Origin: Bacteroidota bacterium
GTDB taxonomy: Bacteria; Bacteroidota; Bacteroidia; UKL13-3
Assembly (NCBI GenBank): GCA_013298895.1
Contig: JAAFJM010000007.1
Coordinates: 1 to 64,000 of the forward strand
Length of the DNA stretch: 64,000 nt
Reading direction: 5' to 3'
Below the pieces are notes generated by a model. That model searched no databases. It saw nothing but the letters and a program-made list of their open reading frames with translations, and was not told the DNA's origin. Position numbers and translations under genes: made by a program. Positions 7,703 to 17,202 of this stretch are shown here, piece after piece (the stretch's first letter is position 1; each line of letters opens with the position of its first letter).

Positions 7703-8383
7703 ATGAGCCAAATAGTATTACAAGCAAAGGGGATTAACAAAAGTTTTCACGACCCTATTACCATTCAAATTTTAAAAGACATCAACTTTACGGTTAACAA
7801 AGGCGAGTTTGTGTCGGTAATAGGGAAATCAGGTTGTGGCAAGTCCACCTTGCTTTATATTTTATCAACTATGGATACCGATTTTCAGGGCGAGTTATTG
7901 ATAGATGGCGAAAGCACTAGGAATAAAAAAGAAGGTCAGTTGGCTTTGGTGCGCAACGAAAAAATTGGTTTTGTATTTCAGTTTCATTATTTGTTAAACG
8001 AATTTAGTGTGCTGCGCAATGTAATGTTGCCGGGTTTAAAACTAGGCAAATACTCGGAAGAAGAAGTAGAACACAGAGCCATGCAAAAACTGAAGATTTT
8101 AGGCATTGAAAACGAAGCCCACAAAATGGCCAATCAACTTTCGGGCGGACAAAAACAGCGTGTAGCTATAGCCCGCGCTTTGATTAATGATCCATTGATA
8201 ATTATGGGAGATGAACCAACAGGAAATTTGGACAAAAAAAATGGTAAAATTGTATTCGATATTTTTCAAGAACTGGCACAGGAGTTTAAGCAAACACTGT
8301 TAATTGTAACCCACGATAACGAATTTGCCAACAGCACCGACCGCATTATTGAAATGGAAGATGGACGCATTGTTAAATTATGA
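7703..8383 (+). CDS. ABC transporter ATP-binding protein (MacB/LolD type)
   Basis: The 226-residue ATPase has every catalytic motif: Walker [10 protein letters not shown] (41-49), Q-loop Q93, signature LSGGQ (146-150), Walker B LIIMGDE (165-171), the D-loop NLD and the switch histidine in VTHD. The length is that of a stand-alone subunit of the MacB/LolD/FtsE class. As the third gene of the adaptor-permease-ATPase operon it supplies energy for mechanotransmission across the periplasm. No terminator is obvious; the repeat array 8384-8743 begins immediately after the stop codon. Confidence 0.9.
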   Translation: MSQIVLQAKGINKSFHDPITIQILKDINFTVNKGEFVSVIGKSGCGKSTLLYILSTMDTDFQGELLIDGESTRNKKEGQLALVRNEKIGFVFQFHYLLNEFSVLRNVMLPGLKLGKYSEEEVEHRAMQKLKILGIENEAHKMANQLSGGQKQRVAIARALINDPLIIMGDEPTGNLDKKNGKIVFDIFQELAQEFKQTLLIVTHDNEFANSTDRIIEMEDGRIVKL

Positions 8384-8743
8384 TTTTTGAATTATGAATG
8401 TTGAATTATGAATGCTGGATTATGAATGCTGAATTGCAAATTATAAACTACGAATTATGAATTGCCACATGTTCCGAAAACTTTCGAGAATTAGCCTGTG
8501 GATGAGGTGATGAACAAAGAGTTTTGAATGCTGAATTATAAATGCTGAATGAATTGCCACATGGCTTTAGCCTGTGGATGAAATTATGATTTATGATTTA
8601 TGATTTTTGAATTATGGATTTTGAATGATGAATTATAAATTTTGAATTATGAATGAATTGCCACATGTCTTTAGACTGTGGATTAAATCATGAACTAAGA
8701 ACTAAAAACTAAATCACGCAAGGCGTGAAAAAACTAAAAAAAC
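8384..8743. repeat. Degenerate repeat array with three CCACA/TGTGG hairpins
   Basis: The gap holds no gene. It consists of variants of GAATTATGAATGCTGAATTA interspersed with three hairpins bounded by CCACAT and TGTGG, at about 8464-8501, 8557-8577 and 8661-8681. The second has inner stem GGCT/AGCC and the third GTCT/AGAC, so a G-C pair has become a T-A pair with pairing kept. The first has a longer insert with its own inverted repeat (TTCCGAAAACTTTCGAGAA). The array ends with the word AACTAAGAACTAAAAACTAA, also found at 39605-39640 and 45440-45465 in variant form. Confidence 0.7.
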
Positions 8744-9295
8744 ATGGAAACAATACAAGGAAAAGATTTTTCAAATGGCAAATTATCAAATATGGAATAC
8801 GATTCGGTGCTGTTTGCTGATTGTAATTTCTCTAAAGCCGATTTATCGGGGGTAGCCTTTATTGATTGTACTTTTAAAACTTGCGATATGAGTTTGGTTA
8901 AGGTAAATAATACGGCATTTAACAATGCGCAGTTTATCAATTGTAAGTTGTTAGGCATCGATTTCAGTAGGTGTAAAGACTTTTTATTATCGTTTAATTT
9001 CGATACCTGCACCCTCGATTTTGCTTCGTTTTATCAAAAGAAAATCAAGAAAACCATTTTTAAAGATTGCAGTATAAAAGAAGTTGATTTTAACGAAACC
9101 GATTTAACTGAATCTAGGTTTGTGGAATGCGATTTAACATTGGCCGTTTTCCAACAGAGTATTTTAGAAAAAGTAGATTTTAGAAAAGCTTATAATTATG
9201 GAATTGACCTAGAAGTAAACAAGGTGAAAAATGCCCATTTCGCTTCCTCAGGCTTGTCGGGTTTATTGTTAAAATACCCCATTATTATTGATTGA
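8744..9295 (+). CDS. Pentapeptide-repeat protein
   Basis: The 183-residue protein is made almost entirely of five-residue repeats of the A(D/N)LXX type, for example CNFSKADLSG, CTFKTCDMSL, CKLLGIDFSR, CSIKEVDFNETDLTESRFVECDLT and VDFRKA. Such repeats form a right-handed quadrilateral beta-helix. Members include Qnr/MfpA-like DNA-mimic proteins that bind gyrase, but many others have unknown roles, and nothing here fixes the function. No signal peptide is present, so it is probably cytoplasmic. It stands alone between a repeat array and gpmI. Confidence 0.85.
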   Translation: METIQGKDFSNGKLSNMEYDSVLFADCNFSKADLSGVAFIDCTFKTCDMSLVKVNNTAFNNAQFINCKLLGIDFSRCKDFLLSFNFDTCTLDFASFYQKKIKKTIFKDCSIKEVDFNETDLTESRFVECDLTLAVFQQSILEKVDFRKAYNYGIDLEVNKVKNAHFASSGLSGLLLKYPIIID

Positions 9296-9533
9296 AACAG
9301 CTTTGTTTGAATGAAATTAACTAACTAAAAAATTTTAAAATCAATAGTTAAGATGGAAGTAAATTTGCTTTATACATCAAGTATAAAATTATTTATACAA
9401 TAGGGAGTGAAAAGCAATTTATAACAGATTCTACTAAAATGATTACCAAAATCAACTTTAATATTGGCTTTTAAATAGGAATTTTGTAACAAATATCCTT
9501 GTTCAATCATTAAAATAATAATTAAATTGCAGC

Positions 9534-11084
9534 ATGAATAAGCGCGTTATACTTTTAATTTTAGATGGCTGGGGACAAGGAACCAAATACCCAGGCAATG
9601 CTATTGAATTAGCCAATACTCCAAACTTTGATCATTTAATAAAAACCAATCCGCACTGCTTATTAAAAACCAGTGGCGAATCGGTTGGGTTGCCCGATGG
9701 GCAAATGGGAAACAGCGAAGTAGGTCACATGAATATTGGTGCGGGCAGAGTGGTTTACCAACAATTGGTATTGATTGATAAAATGTTTCGCGAAAATAAA
9801 GTGGCTGAAATTGCTGTATTAAAAAATGCCATTGAATATGCCAAAACCAACCACAAAAAAATTCATTTAATGGGTTTATTAAGCGATGGTGGCGTGCATA
9901 GCAGCTTAAATCATTTAAAAGGATTATGTACTATTTTCAAAGAAGCTAATTTTAGTAATTTTTACTTGCACGCTTTTACAGATGGCCGCGATACTGACCC
10001 CAATAATGGCATCAATTATTTAAAAAATACTTTACAACATTTAGAAAAAACCAATGGAAAATTGGCAAGTGTTATTGGTAGATATTACGCCATGGACCGC
10101 GATAAACGTTGGGAGAGAGTAAAGCTGGCTTACGATTTAATGGTGAATGGAGCTGGCGAAAAAACCAATGATATTTTAGCCACAATTCAGCAAAAGTACG
10201 ATGCAGGCGAAACCGATGAGTTTTTAAAACCATTGGTTTGTGTTGATAAAAATAACAATGCTTTAGCCACAATTAGTCCTGATGATGTAGTAATTTGTTT
10301 CAACTTCAGAACCGATAGAGGTCGCGAAATTACACAAGCTTTAACGCAAGAAGATTTTGCTGAACAGCAAATGAAAAAATTGCCTTTAAAATACATTACG
10401 TTGACTGCTTACGACAAAAACTTTAAAAACGTAGAAGTCATGTTTGCCGATATTGAGTTGAACAATACTTTAGGCGAAGTGTTGGAAACCAATAATAAAA
10501 AGCAAGTGCGCATAGCCGAAACTGAAAAATATCCGCATGTAACTTTCTTTTTTAGTGGCGGACAAGAAAATGAGTTTATTGGTGAAACACGCCACATGGC
10601 ACCATCGCCAAAGGATGTTCCAACCTACGATTTTAAACCTGAAATGAATGCTGAAGGTGTTTGCCAATTTACCTTAGATGAAATAGCCAAAAACGAAGCT
10701 GATTTTATGGTGGTAAATTTTGCAAATCCTGATATGGTGGGACATACAGGTGTGATAAGTGCCGAAATAAAAGCAGTAGAAAAAGTAGATGAATGTTTGG
10801 GACGAATTGTTCCTGAAGGTTTAAAAAATGGATACTCTTTTTTAATAACTGCCGACCATGGAAATGGTGAATTTATGTTGAACGATGATGGCTCGGCCAA
10901 TACAGCACATACCACAAACGAAGTGCCATGCATTTTAGTAGAAACAGAACACACACATCATTTAAATAATGGTAAATTAGCCGATTTAGCCCCAACCGTA
11001 TTAGCATTAATGGGCATAAACCAACCAACAGAAATGGATGGCAAATGCTTGATTAATAGAAATAAAGAAACAGTGGCTTTGTAA
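9534..11084 (+). CDS. gpmI: 2,3-bisphosphoglycerate-independent phosphoglycerate mutase
   Basis: The 516-residue enzyme interconverts 3- and 2-phosphoglycerate in glycolysis and gluconeogenesis, using two Mn ions and a phosphoserine. The N-terminus has the metal site ILDGWGQG (Asp11). Ser61 in GNSEVGHMNIGAGR is the expected nucleophile. The transferase domain (DGRDTDPNNG, RYYAMDRDKRWER) and the C-terminal metal motifs (NFANPDMVGHTG, TADHGNGE, TAHTTNEVP) are intact, and length matches the family. A candidate promoter ending in TTAAATTGC (9522-9530) is so close to the ATG that the transcript may be almost leaderless. The preceding 238-bp gap shows no gene. Confidence 0.96.
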   Translation: MNKRVILLILDGWGQGTKYPGNAIELANTPNFDHLIKTNPHCLLKTSGESVGLPDGQMGNSEVGHMNIGAGRVVYQQLVLIDKMFRENKVAEIAVLKNAIEYAKTNHKKIHLMGLLSDGGVHSSLNHLKGLCTIFKEANFSNFYLHAFTDGRDTDPNNGINYLKNTLQHLEKTNGKLASVIGRYYAMDRDKRWERVKLAYDLMVNGAGEKTNDILATIQQKYDAGETDEFLKPLVCVDKNNNALATISPDDVVICFNFRTDRGREITQALTQEDFAEQQMKKLPLKYITLTAYDKNFKNVEVMFADIELNNTLGEVLETNNKKQVRIAETEKYPHVTFFFSGGQENEFIGETRHMAPSPKDVPTYDFKPEMNAEGVCQFTLDEIAKNEADFMVVNFANPDMVGHTGVISAEIKAVEKVDECLGRIVPEGLKNGYSFLITADHGNGEFMLNDDGSANTAHTTNEVPCILVETEHTHHLNNGKLADLAPTVLALMGINQPTEMDGKCLINRNKETVAL

Positions 11085-11265
11085 GGATTAAATAATTTTT
11101 ATAACTTTTTACTTTAATATAATTGGGTTGACATTAGTGGATGATGTAAAGTTTAATTGTTTGCATATAAGTTAGTATTCTATAAGATTAATTTTTAGGT
11201 TTTTAAATTGGAATAATCGCTAAATTTAGTAGTATTGTTTTTCAATAATTGCATCAAATATCCTA

Positions 11266-12891
11266 ATGATTAAAAAGATTTCCTTTGTATTAGCCATTTG
11301 TGTTTTGCTATTAAACGCTCATGCGCAAGTATTGCCTTTGATTCCCCAACCTAATAAAGTGGAGTTACAAAAAGGTAATTTTACTATTAATAAAAATACG
11401 ATTATTTTTGCCGAAAAAAATTCGGACGAAGCAGCTTATTTGCAGCAATACATTTTAGAAAATTATGGTTTAAAATTGAAGGTTTCCCATAAAATAAAGT
11501 ACGAAACAAATACAATTACTTTTTTAAAAGCAACTGAAAAAGCTTGTGAAAACAACAAAGAAGAATACCAATTAAATGTTGCTACTAACTCAATCAAAAT
11601 ATTTGCAACAACCAATACTGGAATTTTTTATGGTATTCAAACATTGATTCAATTATTACCAATTGATAAAAATGCTGCTCTAACTGTTCCTTCTTTAATT
11701 ATAAACGATGCTCCACGCTACCAATGGCGTGGCATGCATTTAGATTGTAGCCGACATTTTTTCACCAAACAAGAAGTAAAGAAATATATTGATTATTTGG
11801 CCATTTATAAGCTAAATGTATTTCATTGGCATTTGGTAGATGACCAAGGTTGGCGCATTGAAATAAAAAAATACCCATTATTAACCCAAATTGGAAGCAA
11901 ACGCAGCGCTACTTTAATTGGTAAACCCACTTTTGATACCAATGGTAATCCATCGCCTAACGATAAGTATGATAGCACTTTATACCAAGGTTTTTATACC
12001 CAACAAGATGTAAAAGAAATTGTGGCTTATGCCCAAAAACGCCATATTACCGTAGTGCCCGAAATAGAAATGCCAGGCCATTCCTTGGCTGCTTTAGCTG
12101 CTTATCCTCAGTTTGCTTGTAATCCTGGCCCTTTTCAAACTTTCAGCCGTTGGGGTGTTTCCGATGATGTTTATTGTGCAGGAAACGATGAAACATTTAC
12201 TTTTTTAGAAAATATTTTAACTGAAGTAATGAAGTTGTTTCCTAGTAAATACATTCATATTGGTGGCGATGAATGTGTAAAAACCAAATGGAAAGCTTGC
12301 CCCAAATGCCAAAAACGCAAAGCCGATGAACATTTGGAAGATGAAGAAGCATTGCAAAGCTATTTTATTACCAGAATTGAAAAAATGGTGAATGCCAATG
12401 GACGCCAAATTATTGGTTGGGACGAAATTTTAGAAGGTGGCCTTGCGCCAAATGCAGCTGTTATGAGTTGGCGAGGAATTAATGGAGGCATTGCCGCAGC
12501 CAAACAAAAACATTTTGTGGTAATGAGTCCCGGTCGTCCTTGTTATTTCGACCATTACCAAAGCCGTGCTAAAGACAAAGAACCTGTGGCTATTGGTGGT
12601 TTTAATCCGCTCGATTCGGTTTATAATTATAATCCAACACCCGATTCGTTAAATGCCTATGAACAAAAATACATTATGGGTGCTCAAGCCAATGTTTGGA
12701 CAGAATATATTACCACATTTTCACATGTTGAATACATGTCGTTGCCACGAATGAGCGCACTTTCTGAGGTTTTATGGACTAATACCGAAAATAAAAATTA
12801 CCAAAGTTTTATTGATAGACTAAAGCTTCATTCAGCCATTTTAGACAGAATGAAAGCCAATTATGCCAAACACTTTAACACCACCAATTAA
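11266..12891 (+). CDS. Secreted GH20 beta-N-acetylhexosaminidase
   Basis: The 541-residue protein begins with a cleavable signal peptide ending AHA-Q. An N-terminal GH20b domain (about 25-150) precedes the catalytic TIM barrel (YQWRGMHLDCSRHF onward). The catalytic pair Asp335-Glu336 sits in HIGGDECVK. GH20 enzymes remove terminal beta-linked GlcNAc or GalNAc by substrate-assisted catalysis. It is the first gene of a four-gene set with a glycosylasparaginase, CutC and a beta-mannosidase; its stop overlaps the next start (TAATG). This fits cleavage of the chitobiose linkage of N-glycans, though chitin oligomers are also possible substrates. Confidence 0.93.
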   Translation: MIKKISFVLAICVLLLNAHAQVLPLIPQPNKVELQKGNFTINKNTIIFAEKNSDEAAYLQQYILENYGLKLKVSHKIKYETNTITFLKATEKACENNKEEYQLNVATNSIKIFATTNTGIFYGIQTLIQLLPIDKNAALTVPSLIINDAPRYQWRGMHLDCSRHFFTKQEVKKYIDYLAIYKLNVFHWHLVDDQGWRIEIKKYPLLTQIGSKRSATLIGKPTFDTNGNPSPNDKYDSTLYQGFYTQQDVKEIVAYAQKRHITVVPEIEMPGHSLAALAAYPQFACNPGPFQTFSRWGVSDDVYCAGNDETFTFLENILTEVMKLFPSKYIHIGGDECVKTKWKACPKCQKRKADEHLEDEEALQSYFITRIEKMVNANGRQIIGWDEILEGGLAPNAAVMSWRGINGGIAAAKQKHFVVMSPGRPCYFDHYQSRAKDKEPVAIGGFNPLDSVYNYNPTPDSLNAYEQKYIMGAQANVWTEYITTFSHVEYMSLPRMSALSEVLWTNTENKNYQSFIDRLKLHSAILDRMKANYAKHFNTTN

Positions 12892-13877
12892 TGACAGATA
12901 GAAGAAAATTTTTAAAAACATCGGCTTTAGCTTCAGCTGCATTATTGGTAAATGCTTGCAGTACTGATAAACCCAAAGCTAATACCAAAGTAAACAAACC
13001 CATTGTACTTTCTACTTGGCGTTTTGGAATAGAAGCTAACCAAGCTGCTTGGGATATTTTAAGTAAAAACGGTAAAGCTTTAGACGCGGTAGAAGCAGGT
13101 GTTATGGTTCCTGAAGGTGACCCAAAGGAACGCAGTGTTGGTTATGGCGGCAGGCCTGATAGGGATGGTCGCATTACTTTAGATGCTTGCATCATGGATG
13201 AACTTTCAAATATTGGTTCAGTAGCAGGTTTGGAGTTTATAAAACACCCAATTTCAGTAGCTAGGGCTGTTATGGAAAAAACGCCACATGTAATGTTAGT
13301 TGGAGATGGCGCTCTGCAATTTGCGCTTTCGCAAGGTTTTAAAAAAGAAAACCTGATGGTGGAAGAGTCAGAAAAAGAATGGAAAGAGTGGCTAAAAAAA
13401 TCTGAATATAAGCCCATTGCAAATATTGAAAACCATGATACCATTGGCATGATAGCTTTAGATAGTCATGGAAATCTATCAGGTGCTTGTACCACAAGTG
13501 GAATGGCTTTTAAAATGCATGGCCGAGTAGGCGATTCACCTATAATTGGTGCAGGTTTATATGTAGATAATGAAATTGGTGCTGCCACGGCCACAGGTCA
13601 TGGCGAGGAAGTAATCAGAATTGCTGGTTGCCATTTGGTGGTAGAGTTAATGCGCCAAGGAAAAACACCTCAACAAGCTTGCGAAGAAGCTGTGGCTAGG
13701 GTAGTTAAATTAATGGATTTACGTAAAAAGGATTTAAAAGATATTCAAGTTGGTTTTATAGCACTGAATAAAAATGGCGAAACCGGTTCGTATTGCGTGC
13801 AAAGTGGTTTTAACTATGCCGTTTACGATGCCTCAGGAAACCGATTGATAGATGCAGGTTATCATATAAAAGTTTAA
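12891..13877 (+). CDS. N4-(beta-N-acetylglucosaminyl)-L-asparaginase (glycosylasparaginase)
   Basis: The 328-residue Ntn-hydrolase cleaves the GlcNAc-asparagine bond of glycoproteins. The precursor should self-cleave before Thr184 in NHDTIGMIALD, giving the nucleophile of the beta chain. Other family motifs are present: GGRPDRDGRITLDACIMD, TSGMAFKMHGRVGDSPIIGAG and the glycine-rich ATATGHGEEVIR. The N-terminus (DRRKFLKTSALASAALLVNAC) combines a twin-arginine-like motif with a lipobox, which suggests export as a folded lipoprotein. It sits between a hexosaminidase and a beta-mannosidase, overlapping the first by one base. Related flavobacterial enzymes are well characterised. Confidence 0.93.
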   Translation: MTDRRKFLKTSALASAALLVNACSTDKPKANTKVNKPIVLSTWRFGIEANQAAWDILSKNGKALDAVEAGVMVPEGDPKERSVGYGGRPDRDGRITLDACIMDELSNIGSVAGLEFIKHPISVARAVMEKTPHVMLVGDGALQFALSQGFKKENLMVEESEKEWKEWLKKSEYKPIANIENHDTIGMIALDSHGNLSGACTTSGMAFKMHGRVGDSPIIGAGLYVDNEIGAATATGHGEEVIRIAGCHLVVELMRQGKTPQQACEEAVARVVKLMDLRKKDLKDIQVGFIALNKNGETGSYCVQSGFNYAVYDASGNRLIDAGYHIKV

Positions 13878-13887
13878 TAATAGTAAT

Positions 13888-14556
13888 ATGAACAGAAAAC
13901 TGGAAATAGCTTGTTTTAACGCTGAGTCCGCTTTGGTGGCCCAGCAAGCAGGCGCTGATAGAATTGAGTTTTGTGCCAATATGGAAGTAGGTGGCACTAC
14001 TCCTTCGTTAAGCGATTTTTTGACCATAAAATCAAAAACCGATATTCCAGTTTATGTAATGATAAGGCCACGTGGAGGCGATTTTGTTTACTCTAATGCC
14101 CATTTTGAACAAATGCGCAACAGCATTATTCAGTTTAAAAATGCAGGTGCAAATGGTTTTGTATTTGGAATTTTAACTGCAAATGGCGAGGTAGATATTA
14201 ACAGAAATAAACAATTAATTCAGTTAGCCGATGCTGTTCCTTGCACGTTCCATAAAGCTTTTGATGCTGTTTTAAATCCAATTGTTGCTTTGCAACAATT
14301 AATAGCAATTGGTTTTAAAAATGTGCTTACATCAGGTCAGCAACCTACCGCTATGCAAGGTGTTGATTTGTTAAAACAACTCACCAATAATGCTAATAAT
14401 CAAATAAATATAATGATAGGCGGCAGTGTTCGTTCTAACAATATTGCAGAATTAAAGCAAGAAATTCCTTCCAAATGGTTTCATTCATCAGCTATTTTAC
14501 AAGGAAGTGCTGCCGATTATGATGAAGTAAAAAATTTAAAAGCAAAACTAGTTTGA
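13888..14556 (+). CDS. cutC: CutC family TIM-barrel protein
   Basis: The 222-residue protein is a complete CutC: EIACFNAESALVAQQAGADRIEFCANMEVGGTTPS at the start, VYVMIRPRGGDFVYS, TFHKAFDAV, LTSGQQPTA and IMIGGSVRSNNI. The family was named for copper homeostasis, but its reaction is not established. No signal peptide is present, so it is cytoplasmic. Ten bases separate it from the glycosylasparaginase, and its stop overlaps the beta-mannosidase start by four bases. Translation is thus coupled to N-glycan-core enzymes. That context suggests a role in handling a sugar-derived product; this is inference only. Confidence 0.9.
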   Translation: MNRKLEIACFNAESALVAQQAGADRIEFCANMEVGGTTPSLSDFLTIKSKTDIPVYVMIRPRGGDFVYSNAHFEQMRNSIIQFKNAGANGFVFGILTANGEVDINRNKQLIQLADAVPCTFHKAFDAVLNPIVALQQLIAIGFKNVLTSGQQPTAMQGVDLLKQLTNNANNQINIMIGGSVRSNNIAELKQEIPSKWFHSSAILQGSAADYDEVKNLKAKLV

Positions 14557-17072
14557 AAAAAAATTTACTACTACTTTTTATTTATATCTTATTGCCTTTA
14601 CTGGCTTTTAATCAATCATTTGAAAAGAATTTAAGCAAAGAAAAATGGCAGTTTAAAAATGCCAAGGAAACAGAGTGGTTAAAAGCCACCGTTCCAGGAA
14701 CCATACATACCGATTTACTCATTTTAAATAAAATTCCTGACCCGTATTTAGCCAATAACGAAAGTGTTTTACAATATTTAGAAAACGAAAACTGGGATTA
14801 CAGAACCAATATTTTAATTACTAAAGCTGAACTATATAACGAACATATTGATTTACAGTTTGAAGGACTTGATACTTATGCCAAAGTTTTTGTAAACGAT
14901 TCGTTGGTTTTGGAAGCCAATAACATGTTTAGAACTTGGATTATTGACATAAAAAAAGGGTTACACGTAGGCAAAAATACCATTTATATTCAGTTTGAAT
15001 CTGCTGTAAATAAGGCTAAAGCCGAGGCTGCTAAATTGCCTTACACATTGCCTGGCGATGAAAAAGTTTTTGTTCGTAAAGCCCAATATCAGTTTGGTTG
15101 GGATTGGGGCCCGCGTTTTGTTACTTGCGGTATTTGGAAAGATGTAAAGTTGAAATTTTGGAACCAAGCTAAAATCAATAATATTCAGTTTATTCAAAAA
15201 AGTTTAACCAGCACCAAAGCGTTTGTTGAGTTTAAATTGCAAATTAAAAGTTCTTTAGACGATATGTTTCAAATTAAAGTTTTGGATAACAATGCTGTTA
15301 AAGTTTTTGATATGAATGTTAATTTACAAAGTGGTTTAAATTCCATAAAATTAGCAATAGAAATAAAAGACCCCAAACTTTGGTGGACCCATAATTTAGG
15401 AGAACAAAATTTATATAATTATGCTTTTAAATTAACTAATTCCAAACGATTTGTAGATTCAGCAAGTGTTACTTTTGGCTTACGAACCATTGAGTTAATG
15501 CAAGAAAAAGACAGCATTGGTCAATCGTTTTATTTTAAACTAAATGGTGTGCCAATTTTTGCCAAAGGCGCTAATTATATTCCTGAAGATAATTTTTTGC
15601 CACGTGTAAATTTAGCTAAAACCAAAGAGCTAATTAAAAATGCCAAATCCGCTAATATCAATATGCTCAGAGTGTGGGGTGGAGGCGTTTATGCAAGTAA
15701 CGATTTTTATAAATTATGTAATCAAAATGGAATTTTAGTTTGGCAAGATTTTATGTTTGCGTGTGCCATGTATCCTGCCGAAAATGAATTTTTGGCAAAT
15801 GTAAGTGCCGAAATAAACGACCAAATTATAAGGTTACGAAATAATCCGAGTTTAGCTATTTGGTGCGGCAATAACGAAATAGATGAAGGCTGGAAAAATT
15901 GGGGTTGGCAAAAACAGTTTAAATACTCAACGGCCGATTCTGCAAAAATTGCGGAGCAGTACAAAACTTTGTTCGAAATTGTAATTAAAAATGCGGTGTA
16001 TGACTTGGACAATTCAAGGTTTTATTGGCCAAGTTCTCCAAGCATTGGCTGGGGGCGAAAAGAAAGTTTAATCCAAGGTGATGCCCATTATTGGGGAGTT
16101 TGGTGGGGCATGGAGCCATTTAAAATTTACCAAAATAAAGTTGGAAGATTCATGAGCGAGTATGGTTTTCAAGGAATGCCATCAGTTCAAACTTTTAAAA
16201 ATATGGGTGCGTTGCATTTAAAAGAAGGACAAAATGTGTTGGATTCTACTGTTTTAAAAACGCATCAAAAGCACCCAATAGGTTATAAAACCATTCAAAC
16301 TTACATGGAGCGCGATTATTGGGTTCCAAAAACTTTTGAAAACGATGTATACGTTTCTCAATTATTGCAAGCCGAAGGTATAAAAACAGCCATTGAAGCA
16401 CATAGAAGAGCCATGCCATACTGTATGGGCAGTTTGTATTGGCAGTTAAACGATTGTTGGCCTGTTACCTCATGGAGCTCTTTAGATAATAATGGAAATT
16501 GGAAAGCTGCACATTACCAAGTAAAACAATCATTTAATGATGTATTGATTTCATTTCAAGAAAAAGAGGATTCTGTTTTGGTTTATATAGTTTCTGATAA
16601 ACTGTTTGATTTAAAAGGGAATTTAAATTTGAACATTTTTGATTTTGATGGAAAAACTATTTTCAGCGATACCGTTCAAACCATTGTAAAATCAAATACT
16701 AGCAGCATTTATTATTATTTTGATAAAAGTAAATTGAAAGGTGAATTTAACTTTAATAATTTGGTTTTATCTGCTTCTTTTAACGATGAAAACACCAACA
16801 TAAATGCATTGCATTATTTTGTAAAACCAAAGGATTTATTACTCCAAAAACCTACTATTTATTTTAAATATTTAAATAAAAATCAAATAGAAATTTCAAG
16901 TGATAAATTAGCCAAAAATGTGTTTTTAAGAACTGATAACAAATCCTATCAATTTGAAGATAATTACTTCGATTTACTACCAAATGAAAAGAAAATTATT
17001 TATATTTCTGGTAAGTATTCTAAAACAGATTTTTTTAATACATGGGCAAAATCTTTATTCGATGCCAAGTAA
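14553..17072 (+). CDS. Secreted GH2 beta-mannosidase
   Basis: The 839-residue protein has a signal peptide (MKKNLLLLFIYILLPLLAFNQ) and the GH2 order of sugar-binding, immunoglobulin-like and TIM-barrel domains. VPGTIHTDLL near the start and QFGWDWGPRFV are typical of beta-mannosidases. The acid/base Glu442 lies in WCGNNEID and the nucleophile Glu536 in MSEYGFQG. The start is a TTG at 14553, overlapping the cutC stop (TTGA); no ATG gives a signal peptide. The enzyme would release the beta-linked mannose of the N-glycan core, completing the set encoded by the upstream genes. Beta-mannan oligosaccharides are an alternative substrate. Confidence 0.92.
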   Translation: MKKNLLLLFIYILLPLLAFNQSFEKNLSKEKWQFKNAKETEWLKATVPGTIHTDLLILNKIPDPYLANNESVLQYLENENWDYRTNILITKAELYNEHIDLQFEGLDTYAKVFVNDSLVLEANNMFRTWIIDIKKGLHVGKNTIYIQFESAVNKAKAEAAKLPYTLPGDEKVFVRKAQYQFGWDWGPRFVTCGIWKDVKLKFWNQAKINNIQFIQKSLTSTKAFVEFKLQIKSSLDDMFQIKVLDNNAVKVFDMNVNLQSGLNSIKLAIEIKDPKLWWTHNLGEQNLYNYAFKLTNSKRFVDSASVTFGLRTIELMQEKDSIGQSFYFKLNGVPIFAKGANYIPEDNFLPRVNLAKTKELIKNAKSANINMLRVWGGGVYASNDFYKLCNQNGILVWQDFMFACAMYPAENEFLANVSAEINDQIIRLRNNPSLAIWCGNNEIDEGWKNWGWQKQFKYSTADSAKIAEQYKTLFEIVIKNAVYDLDNSRFYWPSSPSIGWGRKESLIQGDAHYWGVWWGMEPFKIYQNKVGRFMSEYGFQGMPSVQTFKNMGALHLKEGQNVLDSTVLKTHQKHPIGYKTIQTYMERDYWVPKTFENDVYVSQLLQAEGIKTAIEAHRRAMPYCMGSLYWQLNDCWPVTSWSSLDNNGNWKAAHYQVKQSFNDVLISFQEKEDSVLVYIVSDKLFDLKGNLNLNIFDFDGKTIFSDTVQTIVKSNTSSIYYYFDKSKLKGEFNFNNLVLSASFNDENTNINALHYFVKPKDLLLQKPTIYFKYLNKNQIEISSDKLAKNVFLRTDNKSYQFEDNYFDLLPNEKKIIYISGKYSKTDFFNTWAKSLFDAK

Positions 17073-17142
17073 ATGAGTTAATTAATAAACATGGCCTAAT
17101 GTTTGAAATAACTTGTTCGGTGCATGTATTTTAAACATTCAC

Positions 17143-17173
17143 TTGAATTAAGCACCTAAATAGCTACTTTTGC
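17143..17173 (+). promoter_or_regulatory. Bacteroidota-type promoter
   Basis: TTG (17143-17145) and TACTTTTGC (17165-17173) are spaced exactly as in the four promoters found in the ribosomal cluster (22 bp between motif starts). The -7 box lies inside an upstream extension of the following reading frame, which supports the ATG at 17203 as the true start. Confidence 0.65.
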
Positions 17174-17202
17174 CCAACTTTAAAAACAAGCAATATTGCT
17201 TT

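Noticed and set aside
8384-8743. A CRISPR array
   Set aside because: The repeats are degenerate, unequal in length and lack regular unique spacers; no cas gene is present.
10072-10954. Several minus-strand frames inside gpmI
   Set aside because: They are antisense shadows of a full-length, motif-complete enzyme.
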